A program made the translations under genes and the position numbers. The notes below the pieces were generated by a model. The model was not told the origin of the DNA. It did not search any database and saw only the letters and a list, made by a program, of their open reading frames with translations. DNA of 49,369 bases from Leucobacter massiliensis (GTDB taxonomy: Bacteria; Actinomycetota; Actinomycetes; Actinomycetales; Microbacteriaceae): the NCBI RefSeq assembly GCF_002982315.1, contig NZ_MWZD01000020.1:1-49369 (forward strand), given 5' to 3'. Below, piece by piece: positions 17,337-25,678 of this stretch (the first letter of the stretch is position 1; the number at the start of each line of letters is the position of its first letter).

Positions 17337-18940
17337 TGCTCGACACCCTCATCGTCGGCGCGGAGGTGATCGACGGGACCGGCGCACCACGGGCGCCCCG
17401 CAGCGTGGGGATCGAGGCGGGCCGGATCGTCACCTTCCCGCCGCGCGAGCGGCCGGCGGCGCGGCGCGTCGTCCGTGCGGAGGGCGCGCTGCTCACGCCC
17501 GGTCTCATCGACCCGCACAGTCACAGCGACTGGTCGGTGCTCGGCAACCGGGACGCGCTCAGCACCATCCATCAGGGGGTCACCACCGAGGTGGTGGGCA
17601 ACTGCGGGGTGACCCACGCCCCGATCTCCGGCCGCGACGCAGAGACGAGCGCGGCGGCCCTCGCCGCCTTCGGCTACACCGGCGAGATCGCCTGGCGCAC
17701 CTTCGCCGAGTACCTCGACGCGGTGCACGACGGCGGGACCGCGCAGAACCTCGTGTGGTTCGTGGGGCACACGGCGCTGCGCCGCGCCGCCCAGCTCGAC
17801 GCCGAGGAGAGGGGCGCGGACCTGGGCGGCGCCCTCGAACGCCGGCTGCGCGAGGCGCTCGAGGCGGGCGCGATCGGCTTCACCACCGGGCTGGAGTACG
17901 GGGACGGGCGCTTCGCCGCGCCGGAGGAGCTGCGCCGTCTCGCCGAGGTGGTGGCGGAGGTCGACGGCATGTACGCCAGCCACATCCGCAACCGCGACAG
18001 CTCGCTCGCGGAGGCCGTCGACGAGTTCTTCTCGATCGTGCGTGCCGGGGGGTTGCGCGCCCAGCTCTCGCACCTCAACGTCCGCTCCGGCACGGGAGCC
18101 GCACCCGGTGCCTGGGAGCGCGCGGTCGAGCGACTGGAGGCCGAGCGCGCGCGGGGGACGGAGGTGCTGGCAGACATGACGCCCTACCCCGACGGCATCG
18201 GGCTCGCGACGGGCCTCCTGCCCGAGTGGCTGCTGCGCGACGGCCTCGCCGAGGCGGCACGCGGGCTGCGGGATCCCGAGGTGCGCGAGCGGGTGCGAGC
18301 CGATTCGGATCGCTACTGGCGTTTCCTGCACCGCGGCGAGTGGCATCGCGCACGGCTGACCGTCAGCCCCGCCACGCCGGCGCTCGAGGGGCTCAGCTTC
18401 CCCGAGATCACGGAGATCACGGGCAAGGACGAGTGGGATTCGCTCTTCGACATGCTCGCCGCTGCCGGGGCCGAGATGGGGTCGGTGCAGTTGATCGGGG
18501 AGCTGTTCACCGAGCGGCACGTGGCGGAGGCGGTGGCGCACGAGCGCTTCCTGCTCGGCGTCGACGGCTTCACCTCGCGCCGGGACGGCCCCCTCGGCCG
18601 GCGCACCCGCCACCCCCTCTTCTTCCAGGGGCACACCCACTTCCTCGCGCACCACGCGCTCGCGACGGGCACCCTGAGCCTCGAACAGGCCGTGCACAAG
18701 ATGACGGGAGCGGTCGCCGAGCACTTCCGGATCGCGGGCCGCGGCCGGGTGCGGGACGGCGCGCAGGCGGATCTGGTGCTCTTCGACCCGGAGCGGCTGG
18801 CGGGCGCCGACACCCTCCGGCTGCCGGAGGGGGACGCCGATGCGGCGCGGCACGTCTGGGGGAACGGGATCCCGGTCGTCGAGGAGGGGCGCAGCACCGG
18901 GAGCCGCCCCGGCCGCCGGCTCGGACGGAGCCGCGCGTGA
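17336..18940 (+). CDS. N-acyl-D-amino-acid deacylase (D-aminoacylase-like amidohydrolase)
   Basis: This 534-residue amidohydrolase-superfamily enzyme has the D-aminoacylase layout: a small beta domain, then H61-S-H63-S-D-W metal ligands, V-V-G-N-C90-G with the family's bridging cysteine, S-H-I-R-N-R-D in the barrel, and late T-G-A-V-A-E-H-F-R. Such enzymes hydrolyse N-acyl groups from D-amino acids or related compounds, including N-acetylated sugar acids in some pathways. It lies in one operon with a polar-amino-acid-type importer and under the same operator as sugar-acid genes. I infer that it deacylates the imported ligand. No signal peptide is visible, so it is cytoplasmic. Confidence 0.9.
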   Translation: MLDTLIVGAEVIDGTGAPRAPRSVGIEAGRIVTFPPRERPAARRVVRAEGALLTPGLIDPHSHSDWSVLGNRDALSTIHQGVTTEVVGNCGVTHAPISGRDAETSAAALAAFGYTGEIAWRTFAEYLDAVHDGGTAQNLVWFVGHTALRRAAQLDAEERGADLGGALERRLREALEAGAIGFTTGLEYGDGRFAAPEELRRLAEVVAEVDGMYASHIRNRDSSLAEAVDEFFSIVRAGGLRAQLSHLNVRSGTGAAPGAWERAVERLEAERARGTEVLADMTPYPDGIGLATGLLPEWLLRDGLAEAARGLRDPEVRERVRADSDRYWRFLHRGEWHRARLTVSPATPALEGLSFPEITEITGKDEWDSLFDMLAAAGAEMGSVQLIGELFTERHVAEAVAHERFLLGVDGFTSRRDGPLGRRTRHPLFFQGHTHFLAHHALATGTLSLEQAVHKMTGAVAEHFRIAGRGRVRDGAQADLVLFDPERLAGADTLRLPEGDADAARHVWGNGIPVVEEGRSTGSRPGRRLGRSRA

Positions 18941-18969
18941 GTGTCGACAAAGTGCAACCGTGTTATCCT
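18941..18969 (+). promoter_or_regulatory. operator and promoter of the gntR gene
   Basis: GTGTCGACAA (18941-18950) shares nine bases with the operator at 14258-14267. TATCCT (18964-18969) is a -10 box that would start transcription at or next to the GTG at 18976, implying a leaderless, self-regulated message. Confidence 0.55.
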
Positions 18970-18975
18970 GCAGCG

Positions 18976-19644
18976 GTGTCCGACCTGTCCGGCCTGCCGC
19001 CGATCCCCGTCGCCTCCCGACGCGACGTCGTCGCGGACCGGCTGCGCGAGGCGATCACCTCCGGGCAGCTGCTGCCGGGTCAGAAGCTCACCGAGGTCGC
19101 GCTCGCGGAACAGCTCGGCACGAGCCGCGCCCCCGTGCGCGAAGCGCTGCGGCAGCTCGAGCAGGAGGGGCTCGTGGTCTCGTACCCCTACCGCGGCACC
19201 GAGGTGCTGGGAGTGTCGCAGGAGGAGATCGAGCACGTGCTGGTCCCCATCCGGATCTCCCTCGAGCAGTACGCGTTCCGGAAGGCCGCCGAGCGCCTCG
19301 ACGCCGACTCCGTGGCCGAGCTCGAATCGTTCATCGCCATGATGGCCGCCGCCGCGGCAGCCGGAGACGACTCCGCCCTCGCGGACGCCGACGTGCGCTT
19401 CCACGACGCCGTCGTCAGCCTCTCGGGGCAGCCCCACTGCCTGCAGATCTGGCGGTCGATCCAGCCGCGGGTGCGCGCCTACTTCCGCCGCGACGCCGGC
19501 CACTACGCCGACGCGTCCGTCGTGGCGGAGCAGCACCGGCGCCTGCTCGCCGCGCTGCGCGCCGGGGACGAGCCGGAGCTCGAAGCCGAAGTGGAGCGGC
19601 ACATCCGCACCCACTTCGCGGAGCCGCGCGGCGGCGGGGGCTGA
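18976..19644 (+). CDS. GntR-family regulator, FCD type
   Basis: About 222 residues. An N-terminal winged helix (about 10-75) includes L-R-E-A-I-T-S-G-Q-L-L-P-G-Q-K-L and G-T-S-R-A-P-V-R-E-A-L-R-Q-L. A C-terminal FCD ligand domain shows the metal-binding D-x-x-x-H (D-V-R-F-H-D-A) and later histidines (E-Q-H-R-R-L, E-R-H-I). FCD regulators respond to organic or sugar acids. The GTG at 18976 was chosen because a -10 box lies at leaderless distance; an earlier GTG in the deacylase stop region is less likely. The shared TGTCGACAA site indicates it controls itself and both units of the cluster. Confidence 0.9.
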   Translation: MSDLSGLPPIPVASRRDVVADRLREAITSGQLLPGQKLTEVALAEQLGTSRAPVREALRQLEQEGLVVSYPYRGTEVLGVSQEEIEHVLVPIRISLEQYAFRKAAERLDADSVAELESFIAMMAAAAAAGDDSALADADVRFHDAVVSLSGQPHCLQIWRSIQPRVRAYFRRDAGHYADASVVAEQHRRLLAALRAGDEPELEAEVERHIRTHFAEPRGGGG

Positions 19645-19692
19645 GCCGCGGCGGCCGGGGCTCGTGCGGCTCGTGCCGCGGCCCGTCAGAGC

Positions 19693-20394
19693 TCAGCGGC
19701 CCGTGAATACGACCAGGCCGAGCACCACCGCCCCCGCGACGGCGAGGAAGCCCGCCACCGCCCAGCGGTAATCCCAGCGCTGCAGGCGGTCGAAGCCCGC
19801 GGCGATCCGGGACGCCAGCGCCGGCAGATGCGTCCAGGCCAGCCCGAGCGCGAAGTAGGGTGCGACGAGGACGCACACGAAGAGCAGGTAGGCGACGAGC
19901 TGCGGCAGCCACGCGGGGCCGAGGCTCGACACGACCCGGCCCGTCAGGTACATCACGGGCAGCGGCGTGAAGCCCGTGAACGAGCTCGTCAGGCCCAGCG
20001 CGAAGTAGACCCCCGCCGGTTCGTGGCCGCGCACCGGCCGCCGTCGGCGCGGCGGCAGCCCGGGCCGCAGCAGCCGCCAGGCCGCCACCGCCGTGGCCGC
20101 AGCGAGCAGGGCCGCGCCGGCGACCGCGTCGAGCGCCCGGTCGCGCACCACGCGGGTCACGCGCCCCTCCACGTCCTCCACGAAGGTCGTCGGGTTCACG
20201 AACAGGAACAGCACGAACAGCAGCGTCGCCCCGAGCGCCAGCCCGCCCGTCATCCAGCACACCCGCGGCAGCCACCGGGTGCGCCGCACGAGCACGTCGA
20301 CGGTCGCCGCGGAGGTGCTGGGGTTGATGCCCACGGTCAGCGCGAAGCCGAGGAGCACGGGGACCGCGCCGAGCCACTTCAGCAGTTCCGGCAT
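19693..20394 (-). CDS. six-helix membrane protein, GAP/LysE-like, function unknown
   Basis: This 233-residue integral membrane protein has about six hydrophobic segments and a basic loop (L-P-P-R-R-R-R-P) between the third and fourth. An early motif, F-A-L-T-V-G-I-N-P-S-T-S-A, and a related one in the second half, L-G-L-T-S-S-F-T-G-F-T-P-L-P-V, suggest an internal repeat of the LysE/GAP (Sap-like) exporter kind. That resemblance is only by eye. The ATG at 20394 follows GGGAGGG. It is isolated, convergent with gntR and divergent from the next gene. Substrate unknown. Confidence 0.65.
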   Translation of the reverse strand: MPELLKWLGAVPVLLGFALTVGINPSTSAATVDVLVRRTRWLPRVCWMTGGLALGATLLFVLFLFVNPTTFVEDVEGRVTRVVRDRALDAVAGAALLAAATAVAAWRLLRPGLPPRRRRPVRGHEPAGVYFALGLTSSFTGFTPLPVMYLTGRVVSSLGPAWLPQLVAYLLFVCVLVAPYFALGLAWTHLPALASRIAAGFDRLQRWDYRWAVAGFLAVAGAVVLGLVVFTGR

Positions 20395-20491
20395 CGCCCT
20401 CCCTCGTGTCGCGCGGTCGCGGCCCGGTTTCCGCTCGCTCAGCGGCGTCCCGGCCGGGTCTCCATCGTATCGACGGGGTAGGATCGCCGGC

Positions 20492-21190
20492 ATGAGGGCG
20501 GCGGGGGAGTGGCAGCGGATGCTGGAGTCCGCGCCCGCCGAGCAGTGGCCCGGGCTGCTCGAGGAGCACTCCGGGCTGCCGGGCCCCCGCGCCAACCTCG
20601 AACTGCTCGCGGCGGCGGCCCGGCTCGGAGATGTGGAGATCGCGGATCGCCTGCTCGCTGCGGGCACCGAATACGCCGCCGCGTGCGCCGCCGCGATCCT
20701 CGCCCGGAGGGCCGCCTCGCCGGAGTGCGAGCGGCGCGCCCGCGCGCTCGCCGCCGAGGAGCGCTGGCGGGTGCGCATGGGCGTCGAGATCGGCCTGCAG
20801 CTGCTCGGGGACGAGGATCCCGATGCCGTGCGCGCCGTCGTGGCACGCTGGTCGGCGGACGCGGATCCCCTCGTGCTCCGCGCCGCCGTGGCCGCGCTCT
20901 GCGAGCCCCGGCTGCTGCGCGACGCCGAGGCGGCGGCCGCGGCCGTGGACCTCTGCGGGCGCGCCACGCGCGCGCTGCGGGCGCTCCCCGCCGAGGTGCG
21001 CGCCGAGCCGGGACCGCGTGCGCTGCGGCAGGCGCTCGGCTACTGCTGGAGCGTGGCGGTCGCCGCCGATCCGGCGCCGGGGCTCGCGGCGTTCCGCGCG
21101 CTCGACACCGCTGATCGGGACGTCGCCTGGATCGTCCGCGAGAACGGGCGCAAGCAGCGCCTGCGGCGGCTCCTCGAGACCGAGGGCTAG
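20492..21190 (+). CDS. hypothetical helical (HEAT-like) protein
   Basis: I do not recognise this 232-residue protein. It is Ala/Arg/Leu-rich, soluble and predicted nearly all helical. Successive units of about 30-35 residues, such as D-P-D-A-V-R-A-V-V-A-R-W and D-P-L-V-L-R-A-A-V-A-A-L, recall HEAT or adaptin-type repeats (residues about 90-150). There is no signal peptide. TAGGAT at 20479-20484 sits eight bases before the ATG, suggesting a leaderless transcript. Its TAG stop overlaps the TAG of the convergent epimerase gene in a shared CTAG. Confidence 0.7.
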   Translation: MRAAGEWQRMLESAPAEQWPGLLEEHSGLPGPRANLELLAAAARLGDVEIADRLLAAGTEYAAACAAAILARRAASPECERRARALAAEERWRVRMGVEIGLQLLGDEDPDAVRAVVARWSADADPLVLRAAVAALCEPRLLRDAEAAAAAVDLCGRATRALRALPAEVRAEPGPRALRQALGYCWSVAVAADPAPGLAAFRALDTADRDVAWIVRENGRKQRLRRLLETEG

Positions 21191-22167
21191 GGGCGGACGG
21201 CCGGGGCGCTCCGGCCGGCCCGGGCGCGTGACTCCCAGGTGCGGGCGGTCTGGGCGAGCAGCGGCTCCCAAGGACTCGCCACGACCCCGAACGCGGCGCT
21301 CGTCTCCGCTCCGTCCGCCACGAAGGGCCGGTCGAACTGGTACAGCACACCGCCGAGCTCGCGCAGCATCGGGATCGCGAGCCCGCCGACGCGCAACTGC
21401 CAGCGGGGCGCCGTGCGCAGCCGCGGCTCGGGGGCGCCGACCGCATCGCCGAGGCCGCGCAGCAGCTCGCGCACGGTCGCGGGCGGGTTCGACGGCACGA
21501 TCCACGCGCCGCCCCACGCCCGCTCCTCGCGTCCCAGGGCGGCGAGGGTGGCGGCGACGTCGTCGATCGCCGTCCAGCTGTGGGGCTGATCGGGATCCGC
21601 GAAGACGGTGGCCGGCCGGCCCAGCAGGGTGCGCTCCGCGTAGCGCGCGATCATCCCGCCCGCGAGCGGCAGCGTCGGCCCGAGGTAGTCAGAGGACCGC
21701 GCCTCGGCGACGCGCACCCGCCCGGCCTCGTGCGCCGCGAGCGCCTCGCGCCACATCCGCGCCCGCAGCGCTCCCTTGTGGTCGGAGGGCCGCAGCGGGG
21801 TGCTGCGGCTCATCGGCCCGTCCACCGGGCCGTAGCCGTAGAGGTTGCTCGCGGTCACGAGCACGGCCCCCGCGCGCTCTGCCGCGAGCAGCATCGCGCT
21901 CGCCAGCGGGGGCCAGTCCCGCTCCCAGACCGGATAGGGGCCGGGATTCGCGCAGTTGTAGAGCACCGCGGCCCCCTGCATCGCCGCGGTCAGCGCCGCC
22001 GCGTCCGATGCGTCGACCGCGACGGGCTGCACCCCGGCGATCCGCGGCTCGCGGCCGGATCGGGTGAGCAGCCGCACCGGATGGCCCCGTGCGGCCAGCA
22101 GCCCGGCGAGTGCGGTGCCCACCGGTCCCGCTCCGACGATGGCGTGGATCTCCGACTCCCGTGTCAT
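21187..22167 (-). CDS. NAD(P)-dependent epimerase/dehydratase-family protein
   Basis: This 326-residue atypical/extended short-chain dehydrogenase-fold protein has a nucleotide-binding loop near the N-terminus (V-G-A-G-P-V-G-T-A-L-A). It also has N-L-Y-G-Y-G, part of the Y-x-x-x-K-type region, though the lysine position is shifted, and a late T-A-I-D-D-V-A. It may act on a nucleotide sugar or other small molecule, but neighbours give no hint. The ATG at 22167 was chosen because the glycine loop begins shortly after; an ATG at 22188 is also possible. It ends convergently with the HEAT-like gene, stop codons overlapping. Confidence 0.85.
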   Translation of the reverse strand: MTRESEIHAIVGAGPVGTALAGLLAARGHPVRLLTRSGREPRIAGVQPVAVDASDAAALTAAMQGAAVLYNCANPGPYPVWERDWPPLASAMLLAAERAGAVLVTASNLYGYGPVDGPMSRSTPLRPSDHKGALRARMWREALAAHEAGRVRVAEARSSDYLGPTLPLAGGMIARYAERTLLGRPATVFADPDQPHSWTAIDDVAATLAALGREERAWGGAWIVPSNPPATVRELLRGLGDAVGAPEPRLRTAPRWQLRVGGLAIPMLRELGGVLYQFDRPFVADGAETSAAFGVVASPWEPLLAQTARTWESRARAGRSAPAVRP

Positions 22168-22247
22168 GCCCCTAGTGTCCCATCTCACAGGCCGCCCACG
22201 GCGGGCGGACAGGCGGTGCGCGGACGCGGGGGAGTAGGCTCGGCGCC

Positions 22248-22889
22248 GTGAGCGTGGACGGGGATGCCGAGCGGAGGCTGCTGCTGACCTCCTTCTTCGC
22301 GCGCGTGGCGCGGCTCCTCCCCGCCTTCGCGGAGGCGAAGCTCGCGGGCCGGCGCGTCTGCTTCATCCCCACGGCCACGATCCCCGAGCGCTTCACCCTG
22401 CACCTGCGCGCCGAACGGCGGGCCCTGCGCCGACTCGGCCTGGAGCTCGACGAGCTCGAGCTCTCGGCGGCCACCCCGGCGGAGACCGCCGAGGCGATGG
22501 GCGCCGCCGACATCCTGTTCGTCTCGGGCGGCAACACCTTCTTCCTCGCGCAGGAGCTGCGGCGCACCGGAGCCGACCGCCTCATCGCCGCGCACATCGC
22601 CGCCGGCCGGATCTACATCGGCGCCTCGGCCGGGTCGATGGTGCTCGCACCGCGCCTCGACTACGTCGCGCACATGGACTCGCCGTCCGCCGCTCCCGCG
22701 CTCCGCGGCGACTTCGCGGGGCTCGGCATCACCGAGTTCGGCGTCGTGCCGCACGCCGGCAATGTGCCCTTCCGGCGGGCCACCCGGCGGATCGTCGAGA
22801 CGTACGGGGAGCGGATGGTACTGCTCCCCATCAGCAACCGGGAGGCCGTCGCCGTGACGGGCGCCCGGGTGCGCATGCTCAGGGCCTGA
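22248..22889 (+). CDS. peptidase S51 family protein (dipeptidase E/cyanophycinase-like)
   Basis: This 213-residue S51-type serine peptidase has the nucleophile elbow G125-A-S127-A-G-S, with V-S-G-G-N-T-F preceding it. A histidine in V-V-P-H-A-G-N is the likely partner. Length fits PepE-like dipeptidases that cut after N-terminal Asp. It is cytoplasmic and stands alone between convergent and divergent neighbours. TAGGCT (22235-22240) lies seven bases before the GTG, suggesting leaderless transcription. Confidence 0.88.
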   Translation: MSVDGDAERRLLLTSFFARVARLLPAFAEAKLAGRRVCFIPTATIPERFTLHLRAERRALRRLGLELDELELSAATPAETAEAMGAADILFVSGGNTFFLAQELRRTGADRLIAAHIAAGRIYIGASAGSMVLAPRLDYVAHMDSPSAAPALRGDFAGLGITEFGVVPHAGNVPFRRATRRIVETYGERMVLLPISNREAVAVTGARVRMLRA

Positions 22890-22928
22890 GCCGGCCGCGG
22901 CGGCCGCGCCCAGCGATGCCGGGGCCGC

Positions 22929-24311
22929 TCACGCGGGGAGCAGCGGGGCGAGGCGGCGGACCCCCTCCGTGATCTGCGCGCCGGTGACGGCGCCGAAGGA
23001 GAGGCGGACGAACTGGCCCGGCGCCTCGTCGACGAAGAAGTGACGACCGTCGCCCACGAGCACGCCCGCCGCATAGGCGGCGGCGCTGAACTCGCCCGCG
23101 TGGACGCCCTCCGGCATCCTGGCCCACAGGTGCAGGCCGCCGCGCGGCACGTGCGGCACCCGCACGCCGGGGAGGGTGGTGCGGATCGCCGCGAGCAGAG
23201 CGTCGCGGCGCTCACCGAGCGCATCGCGCAGGCGCCCGAGGTGGCGCGGCCACGCGTTCGAGGTGAGGAGGCCGAGCGCGATCTCCTGGACGATGGGGGA
23301 GACGCAGAGATCGTCGGCGGTGCGGGAGGCGCGCAGGCGCTCCCCGGCGGGCCCGCGCGCGATGACCGCGCCGAGGCGCAGGCCGGGGGAGGCCGACTTG
23401 GAGAGGCTCACGACCGAGACGACGTGCCCGTGCGGGTCCTCGCCGAAGAGCGGCGGGGGCGGGGGAGACTCGATGCCCAGGTGACGCGCCCAGTCGTTCT
23501 CCACGACGAAGGCTCCGGCGCTGGCGGCGAGCTCCAGCACGCGTGCCCGCCGCTCGGCGCTGAGCACGGCCCCCGTCGGGTTCGCGTAGCCGGGCTGCAG
23601 GTAGACGACGCGGGCGCGCGTCCGCTCCAGCTCCTCGGCGAGCCGGTCGACGCGGATGCCCTCCGCGTCGGCCGGCACCGAGGCGAGCGCGAGCCCGGCG
23701 CTCTGGGCGGCGAGGATCGCCCCCGGGTAGCTCGGGCTCTCGACGATGACCGTGGAACCCGGCTCCGCGAGGGTGCGCAGGGCGAACACGAGCCCCTGCT
23801 GCCCGCCGGACACGATCAGCACGTCGCCGGGGTCGGCGCGATAGTCGGCGGCGATCCCCCGGCGCAGCTCCGGCGAACCCGCCGGGGGCGTCATCGCCCG
23901 GGCGCGGGGGCTCTTCGCCGCGCGCGAGCCGATGCGGCGCAGCTCCTCGTGCGGCAGCAGCTCGGCCGAGAGATACCCCCACGAGAGCTGGATGTGCTCC
24001 GCGGTCCCGTGGAAGCCGAGCCGTGCCGCGCGCGCGGCGTCCACCCGGGCTCGGCCGAGGGCCTGCGATTGCCAGGAGTAGTCGGGCTCGGATGGCAGCG
24101 CTCGGTCGGTGACGAAGGTGCCGCGGCCGGGCTCGGCGGCCACGAGGCCGAGGGCCGCGAGCTCGGCGAGGGCGGCGGAGACGGTTGCGGCGCTCGCACG
24201 GAACTCCGCGGAGAGCTCACGCACGCCGGGCAGGCGCTCCCCGGCCTGCATCGCGGCGATCCGCTCCTGCAGGATCTCGGCGATCTCCCCCGCTCTGTTA
24301 CCATTGTTCAT
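22929..24311 (-). CDS. MocR-type regulator (GntR helix-turn-helix plus aminotransferase domain)
   Basis: This 460-residue protein fuses an N-terminal GntR winged helix (about 1-75; G-V-R-E-L-S-A-E-F-R-A-S-A-A-T-V) to a class I aminotransferase-like domain with the PLP lysine in S-L-S-K-S-A-S-P-G-L-R-L-G. MocR proteins sense amines, amino acids or PLP-related ligands and usually control a divergent neighbour, here a BenE-type transporter. The ATG at 24311-24309 reads from the same CATG as the transporter's first ATG on the other strand. There is no Shine-Dalgarno sequence, so a leaderless message is likely. Confidence 0.9.
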   Translation of the reverse strand: MNNGNRAGEIAEILQERIAAMQAGERLPGVRELSAEFRASAATVSAALAELAALGLVAAEPGRGTFVTDRALPSEPDYSWQSQALGRARVDAARAARLGFHGTAEHIQLSWGYLSAELLPHEELRRIGSRAAKSPRARAMTPPAGSPELRRGIAADYRADPGDVLIVSGGQQGLVFALRTLAEPGSTVIVESPSYPGAILAAQSAGLALASVPADAEGIRVDRLAEELERTRARVVYLQPGYANPTGAVLSAERRARVLELAASAGAFVVENDWARHLGIESPPPPPLFGEDPHGHVVSVVSLSKSASPGLRLGAVIARGPAGERLRASRTADDLCVSPIVQEIALGLLTSNAWPRHLGRLRDALGERRDALLAAIRTTLPGVRVPHVPRGGLHLWARMPEGVHAGEFSAAAYAAGVLVGDGRHFFVDEAPGQFVRLSFGAVTGAQITEGVRRLAPLLPA

Positions 24312-24332
24312 GAGGACAGTTAATAACGTTAC
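24299..24332. promoter_or_regulatory. divergent start/operator region of mocR and transporter
   Basis: This short region is AT-rich for the genome: GTTAC, then GTTAATAACGTTAC, with an 8-base palindrome TAACGTTA at 24324-24331. TACCAT (24299-24304) could be a -10 box for a leaderless transporter message, and TATTAA on the other strand could serve mocR. The repeated GTTAC elements may be the MocR binding sites. Confidence 0.4.
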
Positions 24333-25584
24333 TGCGAAAAGCGCCACTCCGTTACCGGACGTGACCGGCACCGGCACCGGCACCCTGCCCCGGCGGCGCT
24401 CGCTGCTCCGCGACCTCTCGCTCTCCGCGGTCGTCGCGGGCGTGCTCTCGGCGCTCATCAACTTCGCCGGGCCCTTCCTCGTCGTGCTGGAGGCGACCCG
24501 CGCCGCGGGGCTGGACGCGGCCCAGACCGCATCGTGGGTGTGGGCGCTGTCGATCGGCAACGGCCTCTGCAGCGTCGTGCTCAGCCTGTGCACGCGCGTT
24601 CCCGTCGTCGTGGCCTGGTCGACGCCCGGCGCGGCGCTGCTCATCGCCTCGCTCGGCGGCTTCTCCTTCGCCGAGGCGGTGGGCGCGTTCATCGCCGCCT
24701 CGCTCGCCGCCGCCGTGTTCGGCCTCACCGGCTGGTTCGGCTGGATCCTGGCCCGGGTGCCCGCTCCCGTGCTCCAGGCCCTGCTCGCCGGGATCCTGCT
24801 CCCCTTCGTCATCACCGCGGCCGGGGCGTTCGCGACCGCGCCGCTGATCGCCGGGGGCATCGTCCTCACCTTCTTCCTGGGCAAGCGCTTCTTCGACCGC
24901 TACGCGGTGCTCGCCGCGCTCGCCGCGGGGCTGCTGCTCAGCTGGGCGACCGGATCCTTCCACGCACTCGCCCCCGTGATGACCCTCGGCGGGCCGGTGT
25001 TCACCGCTCCCGTCTTCACGCCCGCCGCCCTGGTGAGCATCGCGCTGCCGCTCTTCATCGTGACCATGGCCTCGCAGAACGCGCCCGGCATCGCCCTGCT
25101 GCAGTCGCAGGGCTACCGGCCGAACGACCGGCTGCTCGTCGGCTCCATCTCCGCCGTCTCCGCGGCCCTGGCGCCCTTCGGCGCCCACGGGATCAACCTG
25201 GGGGCGATCACGGCGGCCATCGCGATCGGGCCCGAGTCGCACCCGGATCGTGCGCGACGCTACGTCGCGGGCGTGGCCGGCGGGCTCAGCTACCTGCTCA
25301 TCGGCTGGTTCGGCGGCGTGATCGTCGCGTGGTTCCAGGCGATCCCGAGCGAGACCGTCGCGGTGGTCGCGGCCGTCGCACTGCTCGGCTCGGCCCTGAC
25401 CGCGCTCACGGGCGCGATGAGCGGTGACGCCCGCACCGGCCTCGCCGCGCTCACCACGCTCGCGGTGACCATGTCCGGGACGGTCTTCCTCGGCCTCGGC
25501 GCCGCGTTCTGGGGGCTGCTCGCGGGCTCCGCCGTGCACCTCGTCCTGGCGCGCCGCCCGGCCCGGCAGGACGGCTCGCGCTGA
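24310..25584 (+). CDS. BenE-family (benzoate/H+ symporter-like) membrane transporter
   Basis: This protein of about 424 residues has around twelve membrane segments and the BenE family order. It begins with D-L-S-L-S-A-V-V-A-G-V-L-S, then W-S-T-P-G-A-A-L-L, central L-F-I-V-T-M-A-S-Q-N-A-P-G and F-G-A-H-G-I-N-L-G-A-I-T-A-A-I. BenE proteins import benzoate or other carboxylates or nucleobase-like compounds. Regulation by the divergent MocR regulator is likely. The start is uncertain: the ATG at 24310 shares CATG with mocR; a GTG at 24361 would drop 17 residues but has no ribosome site either. Confidence 0.88.
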   Translation: MRTVNNVTAKSATPLPDVTGTGTGTLPRRRSLLRDLSLSAVVAGVLSALINFAGPFLVVLEATRAAGLDAAQTASWVWALSIGNGLCSVVLSLCTRVPVVVAWSTPGAALLIASLGGFSFAEAVGAFIAASLAAAVFGLTGWFGWILARVPAPVLQALLAGILLPFVITAAGAFATAPLIAGGIVLTFFLGKRFFDRYAVLAALAAGLLLSWATGSFHALAPVMTLGGPVFTAPVFTPAALVSIALPLFIVTMASQNAPGIALLQSQGYRPNDRLLVGSISAVSAALAPFGAHGINLGAITAAIAIGPESHPDRARRYVAGVAGGLSYLLIGWFGGVIVAWFQAIPSETVAVVAAVALLGSALTALTGAMSGDARTGLAALTTLAVTMSGTVFLGLGAAFWGLLAGSAVHLVLARRPARQDGSR

Positions 25585-25597
25585 GGCCGGGCGCTGC

Positions 25598-25646
25598 GGC
25601 CGGCGGGCCGGGGCGTACCGGCCGGCGGGCCGGGGCGTACCGGCCG
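25598..25646. repeat. 22-bp tandem repeat between convergent genes
   Basis: The unit at 25598-25619 is repeated exactly at 25620-25641, with a five-base start of a third copy. It lies between the transporter stop and the convergent LysR stop and may contribute a terminator structure. Confidence 0.75.
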
Positions 25647-25678
25647 AGGTCCGCGCGCCGGGGCCGCAACGCCCGGTC

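Noticed and set aside
18938..18975. Earlier GTG start for the GntR regulator
   Set aside because: It would lie on the operator and the -10 box and add non-homologous residues; the GTG at 18976 fits a leaderless start.
25598..25646. CRISPR-like repeat
   Set aside because: Only 2.2 copies of a 22-base unit with no spacer between them; a simple tandem duplication.
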